Of a DNA stretch of 64,000 bases, positions 35,201 to 47,707 are shown piece by piece. The stretch comes from Penicillium oxalicum (taxonomy: Eukaryota; Ascomycota; Eurotiomycetes; Eurotiales; Aspergillaceae), in NCBI RefSeq assembly GCF_001723175.1, contig NC_064654.1, forward strand, positions 124,001-188,000. The letters are read 5' to 3'. How positions within the stretch are numbered: position 1 is the stretch's first letter; the number at the start of each line of letters is the position of its first letter. A program made the translations under genes and the position numbers. The notes beneath the pieces are model-generated. The model worked only from the letters and a program-made list of their open reading frames with translations. It made no database searches and had not been told where the DNA came from.

Positions 35201-38200
35201 GACGAGATTGCCAGCAATGAGATTGTACTGGACACGGAAAGAGAGCACGCTGCCAATTTGGGCATTCAAACCTCCGCCCCAGCTGGTCTCGCATCTCGAG
35301 CTGGGCAAGTGTTTGCCACGGTTGGCAGAGACATTCAAGGCGAAAAGTACGCCCAAGCTTCCGAAGAAATGGCCAACAAGACGGAGCAGCTATATCGCTC
35401 TCTGATCAGAGCTCAGCGTAAAACTGCTGTCCGAGACGCATTATCCCGCTTCATTCCAGCTACGTCGGTCCGACACGTTGGGTCCATGTTTAACGTCGTG
35501 TGGATGTCGTTCCTGTCAGGCTTATCCGCCCCAATGCAGGATACCCAGAATCTCCAGACAATTCGTCTTTGCATGGAGGGCCTCAAACTGGCGATTCGAA
35601 TCAGTTGCACCTTTGATTTGGAAACTCCTCGCCTTGCCTTTGTCACTGCCTTGGCTAGATTCACCAACTTGGGTAATGTTCGTGAGATGATGCCGAAAAA
35701 TGTAGAGGCCTTGAAGGTGCTGCTGGATGTTGCCTATACCGAGGGCAACCGTCTTGGAAGCTCCTGGAGGGAGATACTTACTTGTGTCAGCCAGCTGGAT
35801 CGCTTGCAGCTCCTTAGTGATGGCGTGGATGAGGGTTCATTGCCCGATGTCTCTCGAGCACCGACCTCATCTTCAGATACTGCTTCTCGCAAGTCTATGC
35901 AAAGCTCCCGAAGACCAAGGCCTCGCTCTGTTGGTGGACCTTCTGCTTTCCGAATGGAGGTTGCCATGGAAAGTCGATCTGCCGATATGGTTCGCGGCGT
36001 TGATCGAATTTTCACCAACACTGCGAATCTTTCTCACGAAGCTATCATAGACTTCGTCCGAGCGCTGAGTGAGGTCAGCTGGCAAGAAATCCAATCATCT
36101 GGACATAGTGAATCACCTCGCACCTACAGCTTGCAGAAGCTTGTGGAAATCAGCTACTATAACATGACTCGTGTCAGGATTGAGTGGTCTAAAATTTGGG
36201 AGGTTCTTGGGCAGCATTTCAACCAAGTTGGCTGTCACTCAAACACTACTGTGGTCTTCTTCGCTTTAGACTCATTGCGACAATTGTCCATGCGCTTTAT
36301 GGAAATTGGAGAGCTCCCAGGATTCAAATTTCAAAAAGATTTCTTGAAGCCTTTTGAACATGTCATGGCCAATAGCACAACTGCTGCTGTCAAGGACATG
36401 ATTCTTCGTTGTTTGATCCAAATGATCCAGGCGCGGGGCGACAACATTCGATCTGGATGGAAAACAATGTTTGGTGTCTTTACTGTGGCCGCTCGCGAGC
36501 CTTACGGTACGTTTGGATCTTTTACTCGACCCGACTATTGATTTGATTAGAATACATATTAACAAGCTTTGCAGAGGGTATTGTGAATATGGCCTTCGAT
36601 CATGTTACACAAGTCTACAACACACGCTTCGGAATCGTCATTACTCAGGGCGCTTTTGCAGACCTCATTGTCTGTTTGACGGAATTCTCGAAGAACATCA
36701 AGTTTCAAAAGAAGTCTTTACAGGCCATTGAGACCCTCAAGTCTACGGTCACAAAAATGCTGCGGACGCCGGAGTGCCCGCTGTCTCATCGGGCCGGTAC
36801 TGCTGCCGCGACTTTCCAAGAAGACGGGACCAATCTCGCCAAGCAACTGACGCGCCAGTCACAGGAAGAGCAATTCTGGTATCCAATCCTGATTGCTTTC
36901 CAGGATGTGTTAATGACGGGAGACGACCTCGAAGTTCGGTCTCGTGCGTTGACATACCTGTTTGATACGCTTATTCGCTATGGCGGAGACTTCCCGCGAG
37001 ACTTTTGGGATGTGCTTTGGCGCCAGTTGCTCTGTCCAATCTTCGTGGTGCTGCAGTCAAAGTCCGAAATGTCCAAGGTTCCTAACCATGAGGATCTCTC
37101 TGTCTGGCTCTCCACAACTATGATACAGGCATTGCGTAACATGATTGCCCTCTTCACTCACTATTTCGATGCACTAGAGTACATGCTTGGTCGGTTTTTG
37201 GAGTTGCTCACATTGTGCATATGCCAAGAAAACGATACCATTGCTCGCATTGGCAGTAACTGTCTCCAACAGTTGATTCTGCAAAACGTCTCCAAATTCC
37301 GGGAAGAGCATTGGACTCAGATTGTGGGCGCTTTCGTTGAGCTGTTCAGCAAGACCACTGCATACGAGCTCTTCACTGCTGCAGCTTCTATGTCGAAGCT
37401 GACCGACGGCCCAGCTTTGACTTCCAGTAATGGCGATGTTGCTCAGGTCGAGGAGTCATCAGCAGATTTGCCCGAGTCGTTTCAGGGAAATGGTTCACAA
37501 AGTACTGCCTCTCTCCACGAAGAAGGGAACCCGCCGGCCCAAAGCGAAGCTCGTGTGGAGCTTGAGGACTATCGGCCCCAAACAGACACCTCGCAGCAAC
37601 CCGCAGCGGTTACTGCTGCGCGTCGCCGCTTCTTCAATAGGATCATCACGAACTGTGTGCTTCAATTGCTTATGATTGAAACCGTCCATGAGCTCTTTTC
37701 GAATGATAACGTCTATGCTCAAATTCCGAGTCACGAGCTTCTACGATTGATGGGTCTTTTGAAAAAGAGTTACCAGTTTGCCAAGAAGTTCAACGAGGAC
37801 AAAGACCTTCGTATGCAACTATGGCGGCAGGGCTTCATGAAGCAACCGCCTAATTTACTCAAGCAAGAAAGTGGGAGCGCAGCTACTTACGTGCATATTT
37901 TGTTCCGGATGTACCATGATGAGCGACAAGAGAGGCAAAGCAGTCGCGACGAGACTGAAGCCGCTCTCATCCCGTAAGCCAATGACACCTTGTCTCCCTC
38001 TCCAAATCTATTGAAGGCTGGCTAACTTCTCTTTTTACCCTTCTCTAGACTCTGCGCCGATATCATTCGCAGCTTCGTCCGCCTCGATGAAGAAAGTCAA
38101 CATCGCAATATCGTGGCATGGCGACCCGTGGTGGTAGATGTGATCGATGGGTACAACAACTTTCCGCAAGAAGGATTTGAGAAGCACATTGATACGTTCT

Positions 38201-38391
38201 ATCCGCTCGGTGTCGATCTTTTGGGTCGCGACCTTAATCCTGAGATTCGCATCGCATTGCAGGCCCTTCTCCGTCGCATTGGCGAGGTCCGACTCGGCCT
38301 CGCACCCTCCAATCCGCTGGATGCTCCCATCAGCCCGCGAAGCTCCATCTCCCAAAAGGGATCACGTCGTGAGAGTCAGACTACCCAGTAG
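32264..38391 (+). CDS. sec7: Arf guanine nucleotide exchange factor Sec7 (HypB/BIG-type)
   Basis: Three exons, 32264-36506, 36575-37973 and 38049-38391, give 1994 residues, the normal size. The N-terminus is acidic and low-complexity (about 1-165). The DCB and HUS regions follow, interrupted by an acidic Gln-rich insertion at about 370-470. The catalytic Sec7 domain lies at about 805-1000. It includes FLLRNDRLDKAMLGEYLGEG and the glutamic finger in FRLPGEAQKIDRFM (Glu near residue 899), then SYSVILLNTDLHSSKMKGRRM. HDS repeats fill the rest and the tail is Ser/Arg-rich. It activates Arf1 at the late Golgi and controls secretory traffic and hyphal growth; the A. nidulans orthologue is HypB. Both introns are canonical. 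Confidence 0.97.
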
Positions 38392-38629
38392 AAGGACCTT
38401 CCGGCGTGATTTCGTCCTTTACCGTTGCGATATCCTTGCCAACCAATGTGGATTCCAAGGTGCTTTTGGCGTTTGATTCCCTCCCCTGCGTTTCTGCAAT
38501 CCCTGATACTCCTTATTTCTGCCCCTTACCCCCCTGCTTCCTTTAGCATCGCCGTTGCCGTACCGATAGAGATGACATTCATGTGTACTGATAAGTTGTG
38601 GGGAGTCTCTATTTTGTGTTCAATATATT

Positions 38630-39533
38630 CTATAGGTTTTTCATTCTCACTTCCAGCAACGGCGGCACGTCGCCCGCCTGGAAATGAGTGAGCAGTCCAT
38701 CCATGTCATTCTCAGTCATCCCGACCAAGTCATCTAGACTCCACGATTCACAGACCGCGGACATCCTTGAAGTCCAGGGTTAGCGATTGAAGCATGAAGT
38801 GTAGAAATTTGGCTAGACAGCCTGTTGATCAAGAAGGAAACTTTCTTACCATTTCATGCGTTTCGGCCCTACACTCGGCTCAGGCGCGACCTTGCGTAGT
38901 TTCATCCGCAATTTGCCCACATTCTCAATGGCAGCGCCGATGTTACTTGGCAGTGCTTCGGCAATTCTCTTGCGAACCAAGCTGGCAAGCTTCGGGCCGT
39001 TGCCATTGGTGCTCACCATGATCTGCAATGGGCCATCCCGATGCATGCTGCCAAAGTAAAAGTCACATTCGGGCGGGACATCGGCAATATTTGCCGGAAT
39101 GCGTCGCTCTTTGCATAGTTTCCAAACCTGGGTTGAAGCCACTGGGTCGTCGATCGCACATAGGACCATGTCGGCACCATCCAAATCACTCGGTTCAAAG
39201 TTGCGATCAATGTGCTTGACTTGCTTTTCAGCGACACGGTAAGCGACCTCTTCATTGAGGCCAGAGGCGGGACAAACGACAGTCACCCGGGCATCGGCGT
39301 TGAGGGTGAGTACTATCCGACCAGCGGCCACCTGTGAGGAAAGAATGTGAGTCATCTCGGCTGAACAACAAGCCCACTTTTGCTATATGGTGTGTATCCG
39401 CGACTGCCAGCGATGCGGTTGCCTTTTGGTAGCAGCTTACCTCTCCACCACCCACGACAAGGACATGCTTGTCCCGAATTTGCCAGGCAACAATCAGCGA
39501 TCCACCGCCTTGAATCTCTGGAAACTGGGCCAT
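38630..39533 (-). CDS. met8: Siroheme synthase Met8 (precorrin-2 dehydrogenase / sirohydrochlorin ferrochelatase)
   Basis: Exons are 39533-39441, 39331-38850 and 38765-38630, giving 236 residues. The N-terminus (GGGSLIVAWQIRDKHVLVVGGGEVAAGRIV) contains the NAD-binding GxGxxxAxxR-type loop, split by the first intron. The Asp in VLCAIDDPV corresponds to the residue implicated in both activities of yeast Met8. NIADVPPECDFYFGSMHRDG and STNGNGPKLASLVRKRI are family signatures. The last exon gives the C-terminal helical part ending VRMKNL. It makes siroheme, the cofactor of sulfite and nitrite reductases. Fungal Met8 proteins are about this size. It is divergent from the PRPP synthetase gene, with 261 bp between start codons. 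Confidence 0.95.
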
Positions 39534-39794
39534 GATGGATGATGATCCTGTGTGTTGCGAGAGGGCTGTGTCGAGGATCTAGTCTTGGGCTCCGGAGAGT
39601 CGATTATCGCCCGCGGTCATGCACGATAAGCGTGGGGTAAGGTTGTACGGCAGTCCACACCGCCCACAGCTGCAAGTTCGGGGCCACTGACCCGCAGAAT
39701 CTTTTTTTTTTCTTTCCGCCCCCTACTTCTTCCACTTCTGCCTTCCCACTCTTTCAATTTCCTCTCAATTGTCCCTCTCTTCAAAAGGGCCGCC
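39534..39794. promoter_or_regulatory. Divergent promoter between met8 and the PRPP synthetase gene
   Basis: 261 bp separate two start codons facing away from each other. It includes a T8 run and long CT tracts just before the PRPP synthetase start, which look like a leader. Confidence 0.5.
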
Positions 39795-41551
39795 ATGCGG
39801 GGTGTGCAGATCTTTTCGGGTAACTCCCACCCAGCTCTTGCAGAGACCATTTGCGAGCGATTGGGTGCCTCGCCTGCTCCAGCCGATCTGGGTAAATTTG
39901 CCAATGGCGAGACCAGCGTCAATATCGGTGTCTCGGTCCGCAACCAGGATGTTTACATTGTGCAAAGTGGCAGCAGCAAGATCAATGACAGTGTGATGGA
40001 GTTGCTGATTATGATCTCGGCTTGCAAAGGTGGTTCTGCCAAGTCGATTACTGGTAAGCTGTCGTTTCGATTCGGTCCCTCACGCGTAGCAACGTCAGTG
40101 GGAGCCATTTTCTGACGTCCGTCTCTTTACTTCTAGCGGTCATGCCGTATGCTGCCTGTTCTGCCTGAAGGCTCAAATATGTGATCGTCGGATGCTGACC
40201 CACTGACGAGATATTTCCCCTACTCGCGTCAATCCAAGAAGAAAAGTCACCGCGGTGCCATCACGGCTCGTATGCTGGCCAATCTACTTTCGATCGCCGG
40301 CGTGGACCATGTGATCACCATGGACTTGCACGTAGGTTGATGCATCTTTGAAACCGCCAATCTTGCCTCTTTTGGATGATCTTGGTGTTGATTGGATTTC
40401 AATAGGCATCCCAGATGCAAGGCTTTTTTGGCAAGCCTGTCGACAACCTCTTCGCTGAGCCGTTCATTGCCCGCTGGATTCGGATGAACGTGTCAGGGTG
40501 GAGGGACGCGGTTGTCGTGAGCAAAAATGCTGGCGGCACCAAGCGAGTCACTTCGCTTGCCGACACGCTGAAATTGAATTTTGGTATTGTCGCCACCGAC
40601 CGACGCCGCCCCAAGGTTGCCGCCAATGCGATGTCAGACAGCATGGTATTCTTCGACGCTGTCGAGGACGAGTCACGAGCTCAAAGGGAGCCGCAACCCT
40701 TTGAGCTTCGGCTTCAGCGGTCCAAGGCGGCGTCTTCTATCGCAGAGGAGAAGGAACAAGACGAGTCTCCTGAAGAATTGTTGCGTCCAGAAACCCCGCC
40801 TGCGGCCCGCCGGCCATCGGAGCTCGAGGTTGAGTATACTGACGTCCGTGTTCGTGATGTCGTTACAGGCCGCCTTGTCCAGGGTCACTTGGTTGATGAC
40901 GACTACCATCCGGCATCGGATTCTCAATCCAGTGGAACTACCCCCGGTGCAGGCGCCGATGCCAGTCCTAGTGGACAGGGAGAGGATAACGAGATCGTCT
41001 CAGAGACGATGATGAATTCCATGATGTCCAGTGTCGCATCTCTACCTCCCGACCATGCTCTGGGCGGCTCGTTTGACGCGGGTGAATCAGACGATGAGGC
41101 CAACGTTGCTGGTCCCGATCACGAGCGGACCATTACTTTGGTCGGTGAAGTGCGCAATCGCCCTGTCTTCCTCGTGGATGACATGATTGACAAGAGTGGA
41201 TCATGGATTGCCGCCGCAGAAACAGTGGTCAAGCGTGGCGGAGCTGCCAAGGTATACTGCATCGCCACCCACGGCTTGTTCAGCGCGGAATCGCTGGACC
41301 AGATGGAGGCTTGCCCTTGTATTGACCACATCGTCGTGACCAATACTTTCCCGATCGAGCCGTCGATGCTCAAGCGATCAAAGAAGCTGATTGTCATTGA
41401 CATCTCGACTCTTCTGGCTGAGAGCATTCGGCGGCATCATTACGGTGAAAGGTAGGCGTCTTGTCAACTCGTGTCATGCCGTGGTTGACCGGTGTCGCTA
41501 ATTCGGTCCTGCCCGTATAGTGTCTCGGCTCTCTTTCAACTTAATGACTAA
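39795..41551 (+). CDS. prs1: Ribose-phosphate pyrophosphokinase subunit with long insertion (Prs1/Prs5 type)
   Basis: Exons are 39795-40053, a 10-nt microexon 40137-40146, 40211-40331, 40406-41451 and 41521-41551, giving 488 residues. The N-terminus [20 protein letters not shown] and [11 protein letters not shown] are typical of PRPP synthetases. [13 protein letters not shown] carries the ATP-binding loop and [16 protein letters not shown] the metal-binding His. [14 protein letters not shown] is the PRPP loop and [15 protein letters not shown] the ending. Between the two lobes lies an acidic, Ser/Pro-rich insertion of about 150 residues (near residues 210-355), like the non-homologous region of yeast Prs1 and Prs5. 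It makes PRPP for nucleotide, His and Trp synthesis. The insertion suggests a subunit with regulatory partners as well as catalysis. Confidence 0.94.
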
Positions 41552-42224
41552 ATGATGGTCCCATAACGGGCGGATGGCCGTGATGAACTAAATATGAACT
41601 CTATTATTAACCCTCTAGGACGACGTCGACCATTGATCTGCAGACTCCCGAGTTCTCTGCGTTTCTCCATTACAATTGCATGATACCATAAAATCTCGCT
41701 TGATCGAATGAGAAACCATGCTTTCTGAGAAGTGTGTCTCTTCCAGACCGCCTGTAAATCTCTCCAACCCATGACCCCCGCATCTCGTTCGATGCCGGCC
41801 CCCCTTTTCTTTTCTTTTATGTTTCCCTTTTTCTCTTGCGATAAAATTTGTTTCGATTTCTCTTCACCCAGCGATGCAGTCCACTCTGGGTACTGCAGGA
41901 GCATCTCGTCACCCACGAGGTGTTCTTAACGGAGCGTTGGCAGAACAAATACCGTGTCTGCTCTTGACTGTTCTTCTTTGGTCTTTCTCTTCGAGAATGG
42001 CGGAAGGGAGCATGATCGTGCAGGCTCGACGAGGACCGAAGGCACCAGTTTCTTCAAGTTGAAAAGATTCCCTTGGGATCTTTTTGATGCCTTCTGGCAA
42101 TGGAGCTGGTGCAAGAGAACCCCTCGAACATTATGGTAATCCACGATAAAAGTTGCGTACTAAGATACAAGTCACGTACCAATAGCAAATATTTGACTTT
42201 GACTCTACCATGTTGATTCCATGG

Positions 42225-42256
42225 CTCTCTCTCTCTCTCTCCCTCTCTCCATCTCT
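42225..42256. repeat. (CT)n simple repeat
   Basis: Eight perfect CT units followed by an imperfect CCCTCTCTCC part. Confidence 0.85.
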
Positions 42257-43131
42257 CCATCTTGCACGGAAAGTGGAGGATAGGCCTTGGATGAATTGGT
42301 TTCATGAGATTCCGAGCTCTCTCCGTACTCTCTGAAAAGTGCGGTGACGTCGACACTGCTCTGAAGCGATCAAAGGTCCGACTTTGTCTGGCAAATTGGC
42401 CTGGTTCGCAATGGTCGATCCAAGAGCGCCCCCTTGCCAGTGGCCAAGTTCAATTGTTCTGATCCTGATGAGATTATTTTCGGGTGATTTTTCTTTCTCT
42501 CTTTCTTGTTCCTTTCTGCAAATACCCTCTTTGGAACGGGGATTGTTATGCTTGCGGTTGTACTTTGTGCGACCTAACCTCATATGGAGGCATGTTTGTA
42601 GTCCCATCCGGATGGGACAAAAATCAGGCTCGTGTTCGGTACTTTCTTTTACCCGTCGAAGCAAGCTCAATCGAATTGGGGACTCTGGAGAATCCCCGCG
42701 GGTCCATGTAACATACACAACAAGTGCTCTGATACTGGCACAGAAACCTGAATCGGAGATGACAGGTCCTGATCGGAACTGAATACATTTTGTACGGAGG
42801 GACAAACGTTCCGATATGGACGTTGCATTCCGATATGGGCTCCAGCGCTGCGGCAAATCCCAACCGAATATGCACCTCGTCAAAAGACCAGCCGCGCGAA
42901 ACAGGCACCCGAACACATCATGTGCAGTGGCGCACTGAAAGCCGAAGTCGGAGCCCGTGCCATTGGCATAGCAGATACATGGCTGGAAAGACTGAGATGT
43001 GAGGAGAGAGTAGAGTTGAAACACTGGATGTGGTTTACGTCCCTGCTGAGTCTGGCGGGGCGTCCTCGAGGAAAGGATGGGGATCTCCTGGAGATCGATG
43101 GATTCTGTACACAGATCAGATCGACATGGTG

Positions 43132-43150
43132 CTCTCTCTCTCTCTCTCTC
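43132..43150. repeat. (CT)n simple repeat
   Basis: Nine to ten CT units, followed by TTTCTC. Confidence 0.85.
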
Positions 43151-43541
43151 TTTCTCACCGAGTGTGAGCGCAAATATTGATGTTTTGATCAATAGGTGTC
43201 CATTGGAGTACCTGAGAGCATCCATCGCCCTGATTGAGACCCAAAGTACCTCCTCCTCAACGGGAACCCTGTCCTCAAGCTGGGCGTCACCAAGTACCGA
43301 ACGCAGCGCGCGCCATCCGGACAGCTTCCAGAAATTAAGATTGCAGTAGTTTCTGGAAGGCGCGGCTCCTCGGTTGGTCACGACGGCTGGAAGGGAAGCG
43401 CCTGCGTAACAATGGCCCGGGGTCGAGGCGCCTGGTTGATCATCTTGAATGGAAGACTGGCCGCTGGGTGACATGGACAGGGGCATGAACCGACTGCATG
43501 CATATATGGATAGAGATGGGTCTTGATGACAAGATAGAGTC

Positions 43542-43544
<3 letters not shown>

Positions 43545-43601
<57 letters not shown>
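43545..43601. repeat. Uninterrupted poly(C) of 57 bases
   Basis: Every base from 43545 to 43601 is C, preceded by GAGTCGTG and followed by GATTTG. The minus strand is poly(G), able to form G-quadruplexes. Length in such a tract is hard to sequence correctly, so the true number may differ. Confidence 0.95.
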
Positions 43602-43602
<1 letters not shown>

Positions 43603-44808
43603 ATTTGTTACCACGCCAGCCAGGGCTGTCAACCATATTGATGGCCGGGCCCCATGGTTCCCAGTGGCGGTGATGCTATCCTGCATAGCTTATTTTACAA
43701 CCGATCCGATCTGACCTATTTGGTGCATTGGATCGCATTGCATAATGCTTAAACCTGTTTTCTGGACTTTGGTTTATTCCTAGTTTCGTCTTCTCCGTCC
43801 GGGACCTTTGGTTGCCTTGGATTTCAAAGACCAGTCACCTTGGACCAACGTTCTATACTCTACAGAACCACGACTTTTATGGCTGTGCCCCAGGAGCACT
43901 TCCTTTCATTTTCCTTCCTTTCCATCCAAGTGGAGTGCTCTAGACGAGTCAACAATCCAACCTCGATCGTGGAAGCGAAGCCGCAGGGTGACCAAAAGTC
44001 CACAGGAATCGGAACCCACCTGCCTGTCGAGTGTGGAGCCCGAGAAAAAGCTCACAGCGCACTACTCCCGTCGTGGTCTAGTCCAGTCGACTAAGCCAAG
44101 TATACTCACCACGATCAGCCTATATGGTTCCAGCTTGGATTGAAGGCCTCCATTTCCCGCCCTTCCGCGCTTCTAGACCCGTGAGGTGGGCCGAGTGTGA
44201 GAGATGTGATGTATCCAGCTGAGAACGCCAGGTCAAAATCACGGATCTCTTTCATTTGCGAGGGTCATATTCGGGTCCCTCCACACTCGGGAAAAAGGAA
44301 AGAGGTCGACGGTCCTCTAGACCGGTTCCGGCCAGCCTTCAACTCGCTCGCTCCCAGTACCATCTTCATGATGAGAAGCACTGGCTCCCCCAAGAACCAG
44401 CATATTTGCTCACCTCGTTCTGTATAGGTCGCAGCGCTGTCGGGGCTATCACGAAGCGGATTCCATCTGTCTCCTCTCCGAGACCCACCAGTACACGGGT
44501 TCCCATTCTCATGAAGATGATCCTGGATGATTGTGAAAATGTTCATTTTTTTCTTCTTATTTTGGCTTTGATTGCCACTTTTCTGCCTCCCTCACTGAGA
44601 GAGGATCGGTTTTTGGGGGATATGTATGTAATGTTTGAACATGCGCGATCCCTTGATGCACCTCGCCATGAATAGGCGAGGATCGACGGCCAGCGGAGGG
44701 TTCTCATCGGCACGGTTCCAGCTCGAGGGTCCCGGGAGACTGTTGAGCCAAACTGACGGAAGACCCGATGGAAAGAAACATTTTGGGGGCGGACAAATAA
44801 TACCTCCA

Positions 44809-44879
44809 CCTTTTCTCCCTTTCTCCCTTTTCTCCCTTTTCTTCCTTTTCTTCCTTTTCTTCCTTTTTTTTTTTTTTGT
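44809..44879. repeat. Pyrimidine minisatellite (CCCTTTTCT / CCTTTTCTT units)
   Basis: About six tandem units of roughly 9-10 bases progress from CCCTTTCT to CCTTTTCTT and end in a T-run. Confidence 0.8.
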
Positions 44880-47118
44880 TTTTCTTTAGGGCTCTCCTAG
44901 CTTCCAGAACCCTGCACGAGGAAAAAGATGCGGTTTGATGTTTGTGTCCGTTCTAGAGGCTGCGTTTCAATCCGGACAGTTTCCGTCCCTTTGGAACTCG
45001 ATCATCCTCGTCGGGTACATGTGAACTGTCCATAGGTTGCCGGCATCATAATAGTAGCAAAGCAGGAATAGGTATTAGGCTGCACTTTGTAGAACACGGG
45101 TCACGACGAGGTACGGGGGGTGAGGTTGTCACTAAATCATGACTTGGGTGACCTGGTCGCAGGCACGGGCACGGGCACCTATGCCGATCGCCTTTCTGGA
45201 GATGATGAGGTCCATACTCGTATTGACGACTAAGTATTCCAAATTCTTACTTGCCGGTGACCCTCATCTCATATGAGGCTACCGGTGCCTGACAGGTCAA
45301 TTGTCACGGCCCTCACCCTCTTTCGGTCTTTGCAGGGTTGGGGGCTCCCGAACCGGAGAATGAAGCTGGTTCGATCTTGTCTGCACCTTCTCTGCAACGA
45401 ATCGGATAATCTTAGTTGATCTTCGTCGACTGGAGCCTTTGAGCTGAAGCAGAACCTCATTCAGATCTTTGTCTGTCATGGACTGTTTGAAAGATCACTC
45501 TCCGATTCGTCATCTCATCGACGTCCGCACTGTTGCGTACAGTCTGGGAAGGCCATTGCTCCGTCTCTTGGGCACTTGTCAGGCGACACGAGCTCATCTG
45601 CAGTATACCGGATCCTCCTCAATCAGTCGGTCTCTGCTGAATATTCTCTGTGTGTTCTGACTGCACATTTATTCTGGTGTTGCCTGCTCATTCACTTGTG
45701 TCACCTCGACCTTCTAAACACTGTGCCTCCCGTGTATTTTGATTCTTTTTTTTTAAAAAAAAAAAAAAGAAAAAGAAAAAACAACTGTTTGTCTTCTGAC
45801 GGGCAATGTTCCTATCCATTCAATGTCGGCCAACTCCAAATATGCCCAAAAAGAAATCAACCCTCGTATAGAATTTAAAAGATCTTATGACAGACAAAAG
45901 ATGGGGAATTAATCCAGCTCACATATGTCTCCCTTGTTTCATTCAGTGCTGGTGCAGGACTCTGTTCGACCCTCGTCGGCTGCCCCCCCTTCCCCACTAT
46001 CTTTCCCACTCATTCTGTTCTTTTTCTTCTAATTTTTTTTTTTAGCTTGCATTAGTTCCGGTGTTCTTTTGGGCCAAATCGGAATCTCAGTTCCCTGACT
46101 TTCCCCCCCCCCCATCGCGCCCGCGAGTCAATGACTTCGTACGGAAGCCAATGGCATGCACCAGATTGTCGGGGCTCTCGACTTGGGAATTTGATAATCC
46201 TCTTCTCTTCGGCTCCCCTCCCTCACCGAGGCTGCTCTCTCCCGGCCTTCCGTCGCATTCTCAACCGGCTCTCTTTCTTTCTCTCTCTCCTGCTCTCATG
46301 TTCAGTCATCCTGGACTTACTCATTGGCAATCGCCACAAATCATTTTATCGGAATTATGGGCACATGATCAAACTCTCCGGTCCCAACGAAACCGCGGAC
46401 AGATCGAAAGTTCGATACGTTCTGCACGGTGACGCGGATCCGCCGAGAAATCCCACATTAAGCGATTTAGTGGCTCGATCTATGAATCCACTTCCGTCAA
46501 GGTGTGGTCTATGATGGTGCTTTTCCCTTTTTTTTGTGGATTTCCTTCACTTTGCTCTACCTTTTCACCAATCAGGAAAAAAAACAAAGTACTATCGGGG
46601 GAAGATTGGTTTAAGAAAGAAAAAAAAAAGAAAGGCAAAAAGACAAAAGCCCCTCCCCCTTCCCCCCATATACAAAAGTCCAGGGCAAGAATCGACTATC
46701 GAACGAAAAAAAAAAAATGGAATGAGCAGAAAGAAGAAAAGACAAAAAAAACAAAAAGGCAAGATATGTAGACAAGAGGACCCACTGGCATGCCTCCTTG
46801 ATTGCATCAATTTGTTCCGGACCCTCTCCCGTCAAGGAGCCGATTTGACCTGCGACGGTTGACAGGCAGGTGAAGTGAGTACAATAGAATTGACGGATAG
46901 ATGCGTCATCTTCGACGGCTCGGCGCAGGCTGCGAAACAGCCTCAGCAGAGAAGAGGGGGAGAAATGAAAAAAGAAAAAGAAAAAGAAGAGCATTGAGAC
47001 CCAGACTGGACCTGACGGCACAAAGATCGGAGATCTCAACTGCAGACTCAAAGCCACCAAACGAAGCCAAAGTTGACACAGAGAAATCTATCCTCTCCAT
47101 CCGAGTCATGAAAAGTCC

Positions 47119-47126
47119 TATATAAG
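47119..47126 (+). promoter_or_regulatory. TATA box of the 55-residue Cys-rich protein gene
   Basis: TATATAAG is followed after about 40 bases by a CT-rich leader (from about 47,165), as expected for a start of transcription there. Confidence 0.5.
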
Positions 47127-47501
47127 GTCCGGCATGTCTACCATTCTCAAGGGAATATAATCACTTCATCTTCTCCATCCACCGTCTCCAATTGCTCCTC
47201 CTCTTGCTCCCGTGCATCGTCTTCCTTTTCAACTCATTCGCTACCACGCAGGGCGCGTCTTCAAAGTTCGGATCCCGTCATCCATTCAAATCTTCTCCCT
47301 TGATCGACTCTTCCAGACTCGGTGTCCCTTCGACTGCATCACTGCACCAATTTTCTTCCTCCTCTGTTTTCTTCCTATCCTTCTTCCATCTCCAAGTTAA
47401 GCTTGTCTCTCCAGTGGAAAGACCGCGGAGTTTGTTTCCCACTTGCACTCGATCGACACTACTTTCCATCCCGTCGGGCTCCCAGCGGTTCCTCCAGTGT
47501 G

Positions 47502-47702
47502 GTAAGTGACAGACTGTCGGGACTCCTCCCTCAGAATCTGGAAAAAAAAAGCACCTTGGAGGCGAGGGCTAAATTCAACCTCGCAGCGACCTTGTCACCA
47601 CAAAAACAACGCATCACTGGTTTCCAAAGGCACAACCAGAGAAATCAAAAGAAAAATAAAACCAGGAGGCTCTCAAAGAAAACATCTAGGACGAACAAGC
47701 AG
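47502..47702 (+). other. Probable 5' UTR intron
   Basis: A consensus donor (GTAAGT) at 47502 and an AG at 47701-47702 bracket 201 bases. The acceptor leaves only TCACC before the start codon at 47708. Confidence 0.45.
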
Positions 47703-47707
47703 TCACC

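Larger units (their letters stand above)
41552..47118. other. Gene-poor, pyrimidine-rich stretch
   Basis: About 5.6 kb without a supported gene. It is dense in CT, T, C and A runs. The longest frame (42302-43636 minus, 444 codons) runs through poly-Gly from the C-run and alternates with equally open frames, so it is rejected. The stretch may hold regulatory DNA, a non-coding RNA, or the long 3' region of the PRPP synthetase gene. Confidence 0.5.

Noticed and set aside
42302..43636. Minus-strand open frame of 444 codons through the C-run
   Set aside because: It contains a poly-Gly stretch from the C57 tract, has no domain or splice pattern, and other frames there are equally open.
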